41,177 bases of DNA from assembly GCA_022571255.1 (NCBI GenBank), contig JACZYD010000010.1:1-41177 (forward strand), given 5' to 3'. Below the pieces are notes generated by a model that was given only the letters and a program-made list of their open reading frames with translations, was not told the DNA's origin and ran no database searches. This document shows positions 17,129 through 25,889 of the stretch, piece by piece. The position numbers and the translations under genes are program-made. The first letter of the stretch is position 1, and the number at the start of each line of letters is the position of its first letter. Source of the DNA: Bacteroidota bacterium. Its GTDB lineage: Bacteria > Bacteroidota > Rhodothermia > Rhodothermales > UBA10348.

Positions 17129-19609
17129 ATGACACAGAAAAAATCAATACTGTTTCGGCTCGTTCTCATGTGCAGCGTAGTGTTCATCGTGCTGCCGAGT
17201 CGAGTCGGCGTGGCTCAGACAAGCCTTGCTACGAATGGATTTGTATCTCCGGAAGCCGTAAATGTACTGGGTATTTCCGTTGAAGGCGCGAGTGACGAGT
17301 ATACGCGCGGGTTCGTTCTGCAAACCAGCGGAATCACCATCGGACAGAGACTCACGATTCCGGGTGATCCGGCTCTCGGTGATGCGATCAGGGCCATATA
17401 TCGGCTTCGAACATACGAGGACGTGCAGCTGGCCATCGAGCGCAGGGTCGGAAGTGGAGTTTATCTTGTGATTCGAGTCAAGGAAGTTGCAAAACTGCGC
17501 GAGTATTCGTTTTCCGGAATAAAAGGTGGAGACAAAAAGGACCTGAAAAAGAAAGTCCCTATGATTCTTCGCAGCGCACTGAGCGAGGCCGGTATTGCAA
17601 GATCAGAACAAATCATCAAGGAATTCTTCGCTGAAAAAGGCCGCCCCCTGACAAGCGTGGAGGTCCGACGCACGGATCATGACGACAATACGGTCAGCGT
17701 GGAATTTGTGGTAGATCGCGGGCCGACAATCTCCGTTAAGGAAGTCATCATTCACGGTAATGAGCAACTTTCCGATAATGAGGTCAAGAGTGGATTCAAG
17801 ACCCGACCGCGTGTCTGGTGGAAGTTCTGGAGCCGGCCATCTTTCAAGCAGGAGGAGCTGGACAATGATATTCAAAAAATAACCCGGACTTATAACGAAA
17901 AAGGTTTTTTTAATTCCAGAGTGTTGGCCGACACATCGTACATGTCGACACCGGGCGGCGGTGATCCAAAGATGATTGTGGAGATCACGATCGAAGAGGG
18001 AGCCGAATATTTCATCCGCAATATTCAGTGGGAGGGAAACACACTTTATTCCGACGCTGCACTGACCAGGGCGCTCGGATTGCTTCCCGGAGAGTCTTTC
18101 AATACAAAAAAGATGGAAGATAACCTGTTCGGAATCGGAAAAAACACGGATGTTACGAGCCTTTATTACAATACGGGATACATGCGTTTCAGCGTAAATC
18201 CGAAGATAGTGGTAGTTTCCAAAGACTCTCTCGATCTGGAATTTGATTTGTTTGAGGGAGACATATATACGTACGGTGTTGTTGATGTGGGGGGCAACAC
18301 AAAAACGAGGGAACACGTTGTTCGCCGTGAGTTGACGACCATTCCCGGTAATACGTTTAATCGCGATCAGATCCAGGAATCAGTCAGAAGGCTGATTCAG
18401 CTCAATTATTTCACCCAGGAATCCCTTGCCGGCGGACCATCCATCAATATCAACCCGGACAAAAAAACGGTTGATCTTAAATACGACCTGGTAGAGCAGG
18501 GCTCTGATCAGTTAGAGCTCTCCGGTACGTGGGGGCAGTTTGGTCTTGTTTTACAGCTTCGATTCACCTTCAATAATTTTTCGGCCCGGAATCTGTTTAA
18601 AAAAGGAGCCTGGAAACCACTCCCATCGGGCGACGGACAAAAACTGTCGCTGGGTCTTCAGACAAATGGAAGTCAGTACCAGCAGTATTCCATCTCGTTT
18701 ACTGAACCGTGGTTCAGAGGGAAACCAACTCCGCTCGGTGGTTCGATCTCATTCTCCCAGCTTAAAGGCTCTACTTCGTTCGGATTCTCGTCGGGCGGGT
18801 TGAATACGTTCGCTGTCAGGACATTTTATGAGCAGAGACTGAAATGGCCTGATATATTTTTCAGGACCTCTACGACCATTGGTTACCAGTTTTACGACAA
18901 TAGAAATTATGTGTCAACGTTGCCGACAGGTGTCAGTCGGGAGATCACGTTCAAACAGTCGATCACCAGAAACTCTACGAATCATCCGCTATTTCCCAGT
19001 TCAGGATCAAAATTCATGTTTTCGGTGGAGATCGCACCGCCCATCCCGAATTTCATCCAATACCACAAATGGCGCTCCACAATGAACTGGTATATGCCTC
19101 TTTCGAATTCCTTTTCGATTTCGATGGGTATGAACTGGGGTTATATCGGATCGCTTAACGGCGATAGCGTTGACTTTGAACGATTTGTTGTGGGTGGGTC
19201 TCCTTTTGATTCGCAGGGATTCCGAAATTTCTTTGGTAAAGAAGTAATTTATATGCGAGGGTATCCGCTCGGCTCGATTGGTCCTCGATTGAATAATGAT
19301 CCGTTTGGTGGCAGAATCCTGAACAAATTTACATCCGAGTTATTGTGGATGGCTATTAAGTCACCAGCCCTTCAAGCGGCACCATATTTGTTCCTGGATG
19401 CAGCGAACACATGGGACGGCGTTTACGCCTATAATCCTTCGGACATGTTCCGCAGCGCAGGATTCGGTACAAGACTGTTCTTACCGATCCTGGGTATGGT
19501 TGAATTGACCTATGGATACAATTTTGATAGCTTTCTTCCGATTAACGGGAAAGCAGGATTCAATGATTGGACATTTCAGTTCAGCCTCGGCCAGGGATTT
19601 GGACAGTAG
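17129..19609 (+). CDS. bamA: Outer-membrane protein assembly factor BamA
   Basis: 826 residues from ATG 17129. The frame extends upstream to 16868, but those 87 codons run through two repeat arrays, whereas 17129 starts a clear signal peptide (MTQKKSILFRLVLMCSVVFI). The mature part begins with POTRA domains (for example NVLGISVEGASDEYTRGF, REYSFSGIKGGDKKDLK, ISVKEVIIHGNEQLSDNEV, YFIRNIQWEGNTLYSDAAL, YTYGVVDVGGNTKTREHVV), five by my reading. A 16-strand Omp85 barrel follows from about residue 465. The barrel carries the family's conserved loop region near VVGGSPFDSQGFRNFF and MRGYPLGSIG (an R-G-x-x-like substrate loop). It inserts beta-barrel proteins into the outer membrane. It is followed by two skp genes whose products ferry its clients. 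Confidence 0.95.
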   Translation: MTQKKSILFRLVLMCSVVFIVLPSRVGVAQTSLATNGFVSPEAVNVLGISVEGASDEYTRGFVLQTSGITIGQRLTIPGDPALGDAIRAIYRLRTYEDVQLAIERRVGSGVYLVIRVKEVAKLREYSFSGIKGGDKKDLKKKVPMILRSALSEAGIARSEQIIKEFFAEKGRPLTSVEVRRTDHDDNTVSVEFVVDRGPTISVKEVIIHGNEQLSDNEVKSGFKTRPRVWWKFWSRPSFKQEELDNDIQKITRTYNEKGFFNSRVLADTSYMSTPGGGDPKMIVEITIEEGAEYFIRNIQWEGNTLYSDAALTRALGLLPGESFNTKKMEDNLFGIGKNTDVTSLYYNTGYMRFSVNPKIVVVSKDSLDLEFDLFEGDIYTYGVVDVGGNTKTREHVVRRELTTIPGNTFNRDQIQESVRRLIQLNYFTQESLAGGPSININPDKKTVDLKYDLVEQGSDQLELSGTWGQFGLVLQLRFTFNNFSARNLFKKGAWKPLPSGDGQKLSLGLQTNGSQYQQYSISFTEPWFRGKPTPLGGSISFSQLKGSTSFGFSSGGLNTFAVRTFYEQRLKWPDIFFRTSTTIGYQFYDNRNYVSTLPTGVSREITFKQSITRNSTNHPLFPSSGSKFMFSVEIAPPIPNFIQYHKWRSTMNWYMPLSNSFSISMGMNWGYIGSLNGDSVDFERFVVGGSPFDSQGFRNFFGKEVIYMRGYPLGSIGPRLNNDPFGGRILNKFTSELLWMAIKSPALQAAPYLFLDAANTWDGVYAYNPSDMFRSAGFGTRLFLPILGMVELTYGYNFDSFLPINGKAGFNDWTFQFSLGQGFGQ

Positions 19610-19644
19610 GCCTCCTGTTCATCCACAAAAGCATACACTATCAC

Positions 19645-19661
19645 GCCCGTCAGGGACGGGC
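19645..19661 (+). promoter_or_regulatory. Perfect 7-bp hairpin just before the first skp gene
   Basis: GCCCGTC and GACGGGC flank a three-base AGG loop in the 66 bp between bamA and the first skp gene. No U-run follows, so it is not a standard terminator. It ends 14 bases before the ATG at 19676, close to an AAGGA-like ribosome site. It could stabilise the 3' end of bamA mRNA or tune translation of skp. Confidence 0.4.
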
Positions 19662-19675
19662 TTGAGGCAAGGAAA

Positions 19676-20251
19676 ATGATTTTAATCAGGATTCGTTCGT
19701 TGTTTGTATTCCTGGCTGTTTCGGGATTGGTGATCATCGTAGCGGCCCCCGCCAGCGCCCAGCAGAAGATAGGTTACGTTGATTCAGAGTATATTCTGTC
19801 CTTGACACCGGAGTATGGGTCGGTTCAACAGCAACTTGACAGAACGGCTGTAGAATGGAACAAGGAACTGGAAGAGACGGGCAGGGAGATTGAACAGAGA
19901 TTTAAAGATTATCAAGCTCGCGAACTCTTATATACCAATGATGAGCGTCGGTCCCGAAGAAATGATATCATGCAGGCAGAAGCCGACCTGGAGCAGCAAC
20001 GCGCAAGATATTTTGGGCCCGAGGGCGAAATATTTTCTCAACAGGAACTAATGATGCGCCCCATCCAGGAGAGAATATTGACGGCGATCGAGGAAGTTGC
20101 TACGCAGGAAGGATTCGATTTTATTTTTGATAAGTCAGGAGACTTTTTGTTCTTGTACGCTCAGAACAGATGGGATGTAAGTAACCGCGTGTTGGAAGAA
20201 CTGGGTATTGATGTCACCTCTGCTGCACAACGAGGACGGATCAGAAACTGA
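19676..20251 (+). CDS. OmpH/Skp-family periplasmic chaperone, first copy
   Basis: 191 residues. A signal peptide (hydrophobic core LFVFLAVSGLVIIVAA, cleavage after ASA at APASAQQK) is followed by the short beta segment KIGYVDSEYILSLTPEYGSV. Then comes a long Glu/Gln/Arg-rich helical hairpin (about residues 55-140), the prong of a Skp trimer. The strand IEEVATQEGFDFIFDKSG closes the body domain. Skp holds unfolded outer-membrane proteins in the periplasm and delivers them to BamA, encoded immediately upstream. The predicted tail, VTSAAQRGRIRN, is basic. An AAGGA-like ribosome site precedes the ATG. A second paralog follows after 41 bp. Confidence 0.9.
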   Translation: MILIRIRSLFVFLAVSGLVIIVAAPASAQQKIGYVDSEYILSLTPEYGSVQQQLDRTAVEWNKELEETGREIEQRFKDYQARELLYTNDERRSRRNDIMQAEADLEQQRARYFGPEGEIFSQQELMMRPIQERILTAIEEVATQEGFDFIFDKSGDFLFLYAQNRWDVSNRVLEELGIDVTSAAQRGRIRN

Positions 20252-20292
20252 GGATTGACCTGGTACCCACAAAGAACGACGTATTAAACACA

Positions 20293-20847
20293 ATGAAAAA
20301 AATGCGATTCGCAAAATCAATAATTGGCACCTTACTGCTGGCCGGCTCTATTACACCCGTGATTCAGGCCCAGAATCTTGTCATCGGATACGCTGATCCT
20401 GAGGTAATCATTACGTATATGCCGGAGTATCAGACCATCCAGCAACAGATGGCTGCGGAATATCAGACCAGTCAAGAAGCGCTGCAGGCTCTGGCCGAAG
20501 ATTTTCAGGAGAGAGTAGCCAAGTATCAGAAGCAGCAGCCGCTTTTGACCGCTGAGCGTCAGGCAGAGCGTGAGGCTGATCTGGCGAAATATCAGCAGGA
20601 AATCCAGCAATCAGCAGCGGATAAGGATCAGGAACTGGCAAAAAAGCAGGAGGACCTCATGAAACCATTGCTGGAGAAGGTGCAAACTGTTATCGACGCC
20701 CTTGCCGCAGAGTTGGGGCTTGATCTCGTGATCCGATCTCCGGCCTTGCTGTTCGTAAACGAAGACAAAATCAAGAATATCAATCTTGACATAGCCCGTA
20801 AACTCGGAGTTGAAATCGACGAAGAGGCGGAAACGGCACAGAATTAA
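20293..20847 (+). CDS. OmpH/Skp-family periplasmic chaperone, second copy
   Basis: 184 residues. The signal peptide (IIGTLLLAGSITPVIQAQ) is followed by LVIGYADPEVIITYMPEYQ, matching the start of the preceding paralog. A long helical hairpin unusually rich in Gln, Ala and Glu follows (residues roughly 45-125, for example YQTSQEALQALAEDFQERV and QQEIQQSAADKDQELA). The C-terminal strand region is ALAAELGLDLVIRSPALLFV. The two copies are clearly related but diverged, mostly in charge: the first has many more Arg. A tandem pair of Skp proteins behind bamA is frequent in Bacteroidota. The run ends at the strong terminator 32 bp downstream. Confidence 0.9.
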   Translation: MKKMRFAKSIIGTLLLAGSITPVIQAQNLVIGYADPEVIITYMPEYQTIQQQMAAEYQTSQEALQALAEDFQERVAKYQKQQPLLTAERQAEREADLAKYQQEIQQSAADKDQELAKKQEDLMKPLLEKVQTVIDALAAELGLDLVIRSPALLFVNEDKIKNINLDIARKLGVEIDEEAETAQN

Positions 20848-20878
20848 GGTCTTTCGACCTTCCATCAAACGGGAATAC

Positions 20879-20915
20879 GGCGGGTATCCGAAACAGCAGG
20901 ATACCCGCCATTTTT
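20879..20915 (+). terminator. Rho-independent terminator after the second skp gene
   Basis: A perfect 11-bp stem, GGCGGGTATCC (20879-20889) with GGATACCCGCC (20899-20909), has a nine-base loop and is followed by a five-T run at 20911-20915. It begins 32 bp after the skp stop and closes the dxr-to-skp run. It separates that run from panB. Confidence 0.88.
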
Positions 20916-21016
20916 ATGGCGCGACATCGGGAATTATACAGGCCTCTTATTCGTAGCCCTGCTTGCCGGCGTGATCGTTATATTCGGTCGATACCAACCT
21001 CTGACACCACAACATT

Positions 21017-21850
21017 ATGAGCACTCCACTCAGGGAAGTCTCTGTAACCGAAGTGAAACGCGTTACAACGCAGACGCTTCAAGAGATGAAAAGAGATGGG
21101 ATTCCTGTAAGTATGCTGACAGCCTACGATTTTACGTCCGCAAGAATCATTGACTCGGCGGGTATCGACGTGATTCTGGTTGGTGATTCGGCATCAAACG
21201 TGATGGCGGGTCATGAGACGACGCTGCCCATTACGTTGGATCACATGATTTATCACGCACAGTGCGTAGAACGCGGCGTACAAAGGGCGTTGGTGATTGT
21301 AGACCTTCCATTCGGCTCTTTCCAGGGCGATTCCAGGAAAGCACTCTCCTCTGCCATTCGTGTCATGAAAGAGGCGGGTGTTCACGGGGTAAAGCTTGAA
21401 GGCGGGTCGGCAATCGAGATGTCTGTGTCACGAATACTTGAGGCGGGAATTCCTGTGATGGGTCACCTTGGCCTGACACCGCAGAGTATTTATCGTTTCG
21501 GGACGTATCGGGTAAGGGCCCGGGACGCCGATGAAGCGGAAACACTGATGCAAGACGCGGTAAAATTGCAAGAGCTGGGTTGTTTTTCCATCGTACTCGA
21601 GAAAATTCCTGCTTCACTGGCAAAAAAAGTATCCGAAAAGCTGGAGATACCGACCATCGGTATTGGAGCAGGCTCGGGGTGTGACGGTCAGGTGCTTGTC
21701 ACTCATGACGCTCTCGGACTTACGACCGATTTTCATCCTCGATTCGTGCGGCGATACGCACACCTGGATGAAATCATGCGCGAGGCCGTGCAGCAGTACA
21801 TCGCGGATGTACGGTCTCGATCTTTTCCTGCGGACGAGGAGAGTTATTGA
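21017..21850 (+). CDS. panB: 3-methyl-2-oxobutanoate hydroxymethyltransferase
   Basis: 277 residues, slightly longer than the common 260-265 because of an N-terminal extension. It transfers a hydroxymethyl group from methylene-tetrahydrofolate to alpha-ketoisovalerate, giving ketopantoate, the first step of pantothenate and CoA synthesis. Family motifs are [20 protein letters not shown], the metal-binding [19 protein letters not shown] (Asp57), the second metal Asp in [26 protein letters not shown] and [20 protein letters not shown]. FolD, which recycles the folate cofactor, lies four kilobases away but in a separate unit. panB is followed by surE after 4 bp, so the two are cotranscribed and possibly coupled (GAGGAGAG ribosome site inside the panB end). 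Confidence 0.96.
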   Translation: MSTPLREVSVTEVKRVTTQTLQEMKRDGIPVSMLTAYDFTSARIIDSAGIDVILVGDSASNVMAGHETTLPITLDHMIYHAQCVERGVQRALVIVDLPFGSFQGDSRKALSSAIRVMKEAGVHGVKLEGGSAIEMSVSRILEAGIPVMGHLGLTPQSIYRFGTYRVRARDADEAETLMQDAVKLQELGCFSIVLEKIPASLAKKVSEKLEIPTIGIGAGSGCDGQVLVTHDALGLTTDFHPRFVRRYAHLDEIMREAVQQYIADVRSRSFPADEESY

Positions 21851-21854
21851 TTGT

Positions 21855-22649
21855 ATGTCAACACCGAGCGGCGGACCGCGACCTCTGATTCTGGTCAGCA
21901 ATGATGATGGGATTTCCGCTCACGGAATTCTGGCTCTCGCATCCGCGCTGGATGGACTCGGGGACATCGTTGTGGTAGCACCGCAGACTGAACAAAGTGC
22001 CGTCGGGCATTCGATTACGATCAGAGATCCTGTCCGGGCGGTAGCCTATCCTTTTCGAATTCCGTCCGGCAGCATACTATCGTGGGCGGTCGAAGGCACC
22101 CCGGCCGACTGTGTCAAACTGGCAATCGATAAACTGCTTCCCCGCATACCGGATCTTGTGGTAAGCGGCATCAATCAGGGTCCCAATGCTGCGGTGAATA
22201 TCATTTATTCCGGCACTGTTTCGGCTGCAACAGAGGCTACCATTCTCGGGATTCCGGCAATTGCTTTCTCGTATTGTCGATGGAACGGCGGCGATTTTGA
22301 AGCGTCCGGTCGAATTGCGCGGATTGTTTCTGTCCGGGTTCTGGAACAGGGCCTTAAAGCCGATATATTGCTGAATGTAAATATTCCGGATCTTCCGTAT
22401 AGCGAGCTGAAAGGCATTCGGGTCACCAGGCAAGCGCGATCGAAATGGGAAGAAAGTTTCACCGAACGCAAGGATCCATTCGGTCGGTCATATTACTGGT
22501 TGTCAGGCACGTTCGTAAATCTTGACACCGGTGATGATACGGATCTGGGCGCGATCGAAGAAGGTTATGTCTCCGTAACCCCTGTGCACCATGATCTTAC
22601 AGCCCATGGTTTTCTGGATGAAATGCAGTCGTGGGACTTGGAGCACTAA
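21855..22649 (+). CDS. surE: 5'/3'-nucleotidase SurE
   Basis: 264 residues from ATG 21855. A longer frame extends back into panB, but ATG 21855 puts the metal-binding motif in the usual place near the N-terminus. SurE hydrolyses nucleoside 5' and 3' monophosphates and short polyphosphates in the cytoplasm. Key motifs are [15 protein letters not shown] (metal ligands Asp17 and Asp18), [30 protein letters not shown] and the glycine- and asparagine-rich [20 protein letters not shown]. The C-terminal [11 protein letters not shown]-like segment ([14 protein letters not shown]) is also conserved. It follows panB by four bases and precedes the OsmC gene by 18. Confidence 0.95.
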   Translation: MSTPSGGPRPLILVSNDDGISAHGILALASALDGLGDIVVVAPQTEQSAVGHSITIRDPVRAVAYPFRIPSGSILSWAVEGTPADCVKLAIDKLLPRIPDLVVSGINQGPNAAVNIIYSGTVSAATEATILGIPAIAFSYCRWNGGDFEASGRIARIVSVRVLEQGLKADILLNVNIPDLPYSELKGIRVTRQARSKWEESFTERKDPFGRSYYWLSGTFVNLDTGDDTDLGAIEEGYVSVTPVHHDLTAHGFLDEMQSWDLEH

Positions 22650-22667
22650 GAACAACCAATTACGTTC

Positions 22668-23123
22668 ATGAACACGATAAAAGTCACTGTAGCCCAACAG
22701 GAAAACTCATTCCATTTTCGCGGCGTAAACGCAGTCGGTCACACGGTTGATACAGACAATTATACCGGATACCAGTCAGGTATCGGATCGGGTGTAACTC
22801 CTATGGAATTGTTGATAATCGCCATCGGGGCCTGTTCGGGTATCGATATCGTCGATATACTCAGAAAAGGAAAGCAGGAAATCACTCATTTTGACATGGA
22901 CGTTGTCGGCAAGAAACCGAAAGGTGTCGCCCCATCGTTGTTCAATTCTATTCATATCACGTATCGATTCAGCGGTGATACCACCGAAAAACGTGTACGA
23001 CGGGCCATCGAACTGAGCCTCGGAAAATATTGCTCTGTCGCAAAAACGCTTGAGAAAACCGCTGGTATTTCTTACGACTATTTCCTGAACGGAGAACATT
23101 TCGATGGATCGCCCCTGGCGTAA
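22668..23123 (+). CDS. OsmC-family peroxiredoxin-like protein
   Basis: 151 residues. The OsmC/Ohr fold is indicated by GVTPMELLIIAIGACSGIDIV, carrying Cys56 at the start of the long central helix, and by LSLGKYCSVAKTLEK, carrying Cys122. These two cysteines are in the positions used by OsmC/Ohr enzymes to reduce organic hydroperoxides. The N-terminal domain-swapped strands (TIKVTVAQQENSFHF) and the C-terminal SYDYFL strand also match. It belongs to the YhfA-like OsmC branch rather than Ohr, judging by the ITHFDMDVVGKK middle part, so the substrate is uncertain. It ends the panB-surE-osmC run and is convergent with the surface-protein fragment on the minus strand. Confidence 0.9.
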   Translation: MNTIKVTVAQQENSFHFRGVNAVGHTVDTDNYTGYQSGIGSGVTPMELLIIAIGACSGIDIVDILRKGKQEITHFDMDVVGKKPKGVAPSLFNSIHITYRFSGDTTEKRVRRAIELSLGKYCSVAKTLEKTAGISYDYFLNGEHFDGSPLA

Positions 23124-23159
23124 AACAGGATCTGTCTGAGGATGGATTTCTGTCCGGCC

Positions 23160-24215
23160 TCACTTTGAAGGGGAGCGTCGGAGTGGAAGAGAGGTAGCGG
23201 AGGTGCGTCTCTCCTGGGAATGCGCCGACTTTCGTTTGGTAGAATTCGAACCTGATTCTTTACCGCCTGCTGCCGACTCGCTTTTCTCCGGTACGTTTTT
23301 CTCCGACGTCGGGCTGATGCGGTCCGTCTGAACGCTATTTGCATGTTGACTGATTCCGAAATCCGTACTCTCCAGCATCCGAATCGTACGCTTGGTGGGG
23401 ACGACGCGTAAATGTTGTTCAATGTGATCGCCCGGACCCAGAACCAACGTTGTCGAATCTGACTCAAACGAGTGATTGGGTGGGAACGCACCAGACAGGT
23501 ATTTAACCTGATACGTTCCGGCCTGAATATTTCGGAAGGAAAATATACCCGCTCGATCTGACTTCACCCGATACAGATTTCTATCGGATTTGAGTTCGAG
23601 TAAAACACCTCGAATCGGTGCCACTTTCTCAAGGGGCTCGTTTTGTCTTCCGAGCAGGCCGGTACCACCGGGCCTGGACCAGAGCGAGACGGTACCCGAG
23701 AAGGTTGAGGATCGCACTACCGGTATTTCAATCAGAAACCCGGTATCCGTATTGGCATCTATCCGGATAGGCATGTCCATGTAGGGAACACGGCCAAATC
23801 CAATGCTTCTCTGGTCCATTCGCAGGTATTCGATTCCAAATCTTGGTCGAGGAATCTTGAAAACGCCGTCTTTTCCCGAAACAGTAACAGTATCTCCGAG
23901 AAAAAATAGTACGCCCTCGATGCTGATTCCTGTCTCTGCGTCATAAACGCGGCCGTTGATTGAAAGAATGGCATTTTTCGTTCTGGGGTCTGGTACGCCG
24001 AAAGGCACCGCATAAGTAATACGATAATCCGTTGCCTGACTTCCGCGAATTCCTCTGATTTCAGATTGCTGAATCATAATGGTGAGTTCATGACCCATGG
24101 AAAGCCGATGCTTGAGATTAGCGTGTAAAGATCGATATCGGGTATGAATGTTCGCATCATAATCTGATACAAATACACCTCCGGATATTTCAGTGGCTCG
24201 ATTGAACCTCCACAT
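23160..24215 (-). CDS. Carboxypeptidase-regulatory-like surface protein, apparently lacking its N-terminal region
   Basis: 351 residues from the first ATG, with no signal peptide. The opening text (MWRFNRATEISGGVFVSDYD) reads like the interior of a larger extracellular or barrel-type protein with amphipathic strands. Two Ig-like domains follow: one with LSINGRVYDAETGISIEGVL and DGVFKIPRPRFG (about residues 85-145), and one with RGVLLELKSDRNLYRVKSD, AGIFSFRNIQAGTYQVKYL (about 195-245). The pattern G-V-x-L...T-D...G-x-F...P-G-x-Y is that of the carboxypeptidase regulatory-like (SdrD B-like) family. The last 80 residues are Ser/Lys/Arg-rich and low in complexity. The absent signal suggests that the original 5' end is missing or lies in another frame, since the next gene upstream overlaps it by 26 bp in a different frame. 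Confidence 0.55.
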   Translation of the reverse strand: MWRFNRATEISGGVFVSDYDANIHTRYRSLHANLKHRLSMGHELTIMIQQSEIRGIRGSQATDYRITYAVPFGVPDPRTKNAILSINGRVYDAETGISIEGVLFFLGDTVTVSGKDGVFKIPRPRFGIEYLRMDQRSIGFGRVPYMDMPIRIDANTDTGFLIEIPVVRSSTFSGTVSLWSRPGGTGLLGRQNEPLEKVAPIRGVLLELKSDRNLYRVKSDRAGIFSFRNIQAGTYQVKYLSGAFPPNHSFESDSTTLVLGPGDHIEQHLRVVPTKRTIRMLESTDFGISQHANSVQTDRISPTSEKNVPEKSESAAGGKESGSNSTKRKSAHSQERRTSATSLPLRRSPSK

Positions 24216-24711
24216 CAGTCGCGCTCGTCACGGCTGTTGAACCCGTTAACAGGACCAGGTTTTCTCCTGCAAGCTGAATGGCGCCGTCGTGCGTGAGATC
24301 CAATCCGGGGCCGTTTACGAGCCGGATGCGTTTGGTCACTTTCAGGAGGGCACCAGCCTTAACAACGAGTTCGTCGAGATTGAAACACTTATTGACAGTG
24401 ACGGTGTGTCGGTTACGAATGGTGATTACCCCGTCAGCAGCATCTGGAACGGGCTGGTTGTTTGTCCACGCAGTGCCGTTATAACGCTGCCAGGTACCGG
24501 AATTATTCCAGTTTCCCGTATTTCTCGAGCGATAATCGTCAACGCTCTGAGACAGACTCGCGGACGTCGTTGAGAGAAGCAGAACGGCAATTGTGAGGAC
24601 ACGACGGAAAATGTCGTTCCACCATTCTGACTTGCTGCGGGAAGGCCGTCGCGAGAATGATCTCTTGCGATGCGGCCGGACAGCGAAGGGCCTCAGCGTA
24701 AAGGACGTCAT
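24190..24711 (-). CDS. Truncated N-terminal fragment of a secreted surface protein
   Basis: 173 residues. A long Arg/Ser-rich leader precedes a hydrophobic stretch (RVLTIAVLLLSTTSASLSQ) that looks like a signal peptide, if one accepts the long basic n-region. The mature part (SVDDYRSRNTGNWNNSGTW, then NNQPVPDAADGVITIRNRHT and NLDELVVKAGALLKV) is the beginning of a beta-helix-like domain frequently found at the N-terminus of very large secreted proteins of Bacteroidota. The fragment stops after TSATDVEVQSSH, only 173 residues in. Such proteins normally run to many hundreds of residues. The end overlaps, in another frame, the start of the carboxypeptidase-regulatory-like fragment, so the pair may be remnants of one or two once larger genes after a deletion or frameshift. 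Confidence 0.5.
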   Translation of the reverse strand: MTSFTLRPFAVRPHRKRSFSRRPSRSKSEWWNDIFRRVLTIAVLLLSTTSASLSQSVDDYRSRNTGNWNNSGTWQRYNGTAWTNNQPVPDAADGVITIRNRHTVTVNKCFNLDELVVKAGALLKVTKRIRLVNGPGLDLTHDGAIQLAGENLVLLTGSTAVTSATDVEVQSSH

Positions 24712-24831
24712 GTCGGATTGACCTCGGGTTAATCAAGAAAGCTGGTTTGCCGTGCCGTGTGCGCTCGATCGCACAACATCATCCAAGCTGCAGCGGCCCC
24801 GCCTTCGTTGATCGTCAGTCCAATCGGCTTC

Positions 24832-25728
24832 TTAACCGGATTCTTGCTCTTGAAATCGCGCGGCAATCAGTGTATTCTTGAGCATTAACGCGATCGTCAT
24901 CGGACCGACACCACCGGGCACGGGTGTGATATACGATGCAATACCGGATACTTCGTCGAATGCCACGTCACCGGTAAGTCGATATCCTCTTTCCCGCGAG
25001 GCATCTTCGACACGGTTTATTCCGACGTCGATGACAGCAGCTCCCGGCTTCACCATGTCCGCCGTAATAAAATCGGCCTTGCCGATCGCCGCCACCAGAA
25101 TGTCTGCCTGCCGTGTTATTTCGGCCAGGTTTGCCGTTCGACTATGGCAGACGGTTACGGTAGCATCCACACCCTTCTGCATCAGCATATTTGCCAATGG
25201 TTTGCCGACGATATTTGATCGTCCCACGATGACGGCGTGTTTCCCGGATGTCTCTATTCCGGATCGCTTAAGCAATTCCAGAATGCCGGCCGGGGTTGCG
25301 GGCTTAAGACCAGGTAAACCCAGCATCAGTCGGCCTACGTTTTCCGGGTGGAAACAGTCGACATCTTTAGCAGGAGACAGCGCACTGATTATTTTCTGGT
25401 CGTCAATGTGGGAAGGGAGGGGGAGTTGGACAAGGATTCCGTCGATCTCCGGGTCTCGATTCAATCGATCTATTACGGCGAGCAATTCTTCTTCCGAGAC
25501 CGTTTCGGGAAATGCCAGATTATCAGTTTTGATGCCCACCTCACTGGCCGCCCGGTGTTTGCCGCGTACGTAGGAGGCCGAACCCGGATCCTCTCCTATG
25601 AGCACTACGCTCAGGAACGGGGCACGCTTGCCTGCTGCAAGACGGGCCTCTACATCTGATTTTATAGACGCACGAACGTCCGCGGCGATTGCTTTTCCAT
25701 CGATCAAGGTGGCTGTTTCAGTTGTCAT
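24832..25728 (-). CDS. folD: Bifunctional methylenetetrahydrofolate dehydrogenase / cyclohydrolase
   Basis: 298 residues. It interconverts 5,10-methylene-THF and 10-formyl-THF, supplying one-carbon units to purine synthesis (PurN and PurH, encoded at the right end of this window) and to PanB. The catalytic Y-x-x-x-K is Tyr53 and Lys57 in SASYVRGKHRA. GILVQLPLPSHID, PAKDVDCFHPENVG, PATPAGILELL and the NADP-binding GRSNIVGKPLANMLM are conserved, as is PGGVGPMTIALML at the C-terminus. A divergent 161 bp gap separates its start from asd. Downstream on the same strand is the damaged surface-protein region. No terminator was found between them. Confidence 0.97.
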   Translation of the reverse strand: MTTETATLIDGKAIAADVRASIKSDVEARLAAGKRAPFLSVVLIGEDPGSASYVRGKHRAASEVGIKTDNLAFPETVSEEELLAVIDRLNRDPEIDGILVQLPLPSHIDDQKIISALSPAKDVDCFHPENVGRLMLGLPGLKPATPAGILELLKRSGIETSGKHAVIVGRSNIVGKPLANMLMQKGVDATVTVCHSRTANLAEITRQADILVAAIGKADFITADMVKPGAAVIDVGINRVEDASRERGYRLTGDVAFDEVSGIASYITPVPGGVGPMTIALMLKNTLIAARFQEQESG

Positions 25729-25889
25729 GGTAGTGATCAGATAGGTGCGGATCGGGAACGGAAATGAAGGTAAAATTGACGAGTGAAAATTACATACTGA
25801 GCGTGAGATATTCGGTTAAGATGAGACGGAGACGCAGAGCTGACGTAAGTTAACGTCAGTGTCCAGAACACATGATCAAGTAGAGCAGG

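Noticed and set aside
21663-21854. Extension of surE back into panB
   Set aside because: The extra 64 residues have no SurE similarity and the metal-binding Asp pair belongs near the N-terminus, as with ATG 21855.
24758-24775. Inverted repeat TGTGCG/CGCACA downstream of folD
   Set aside because: Six-base stem, six-base loop and no T-run on either strand; too weak to call a terminator.
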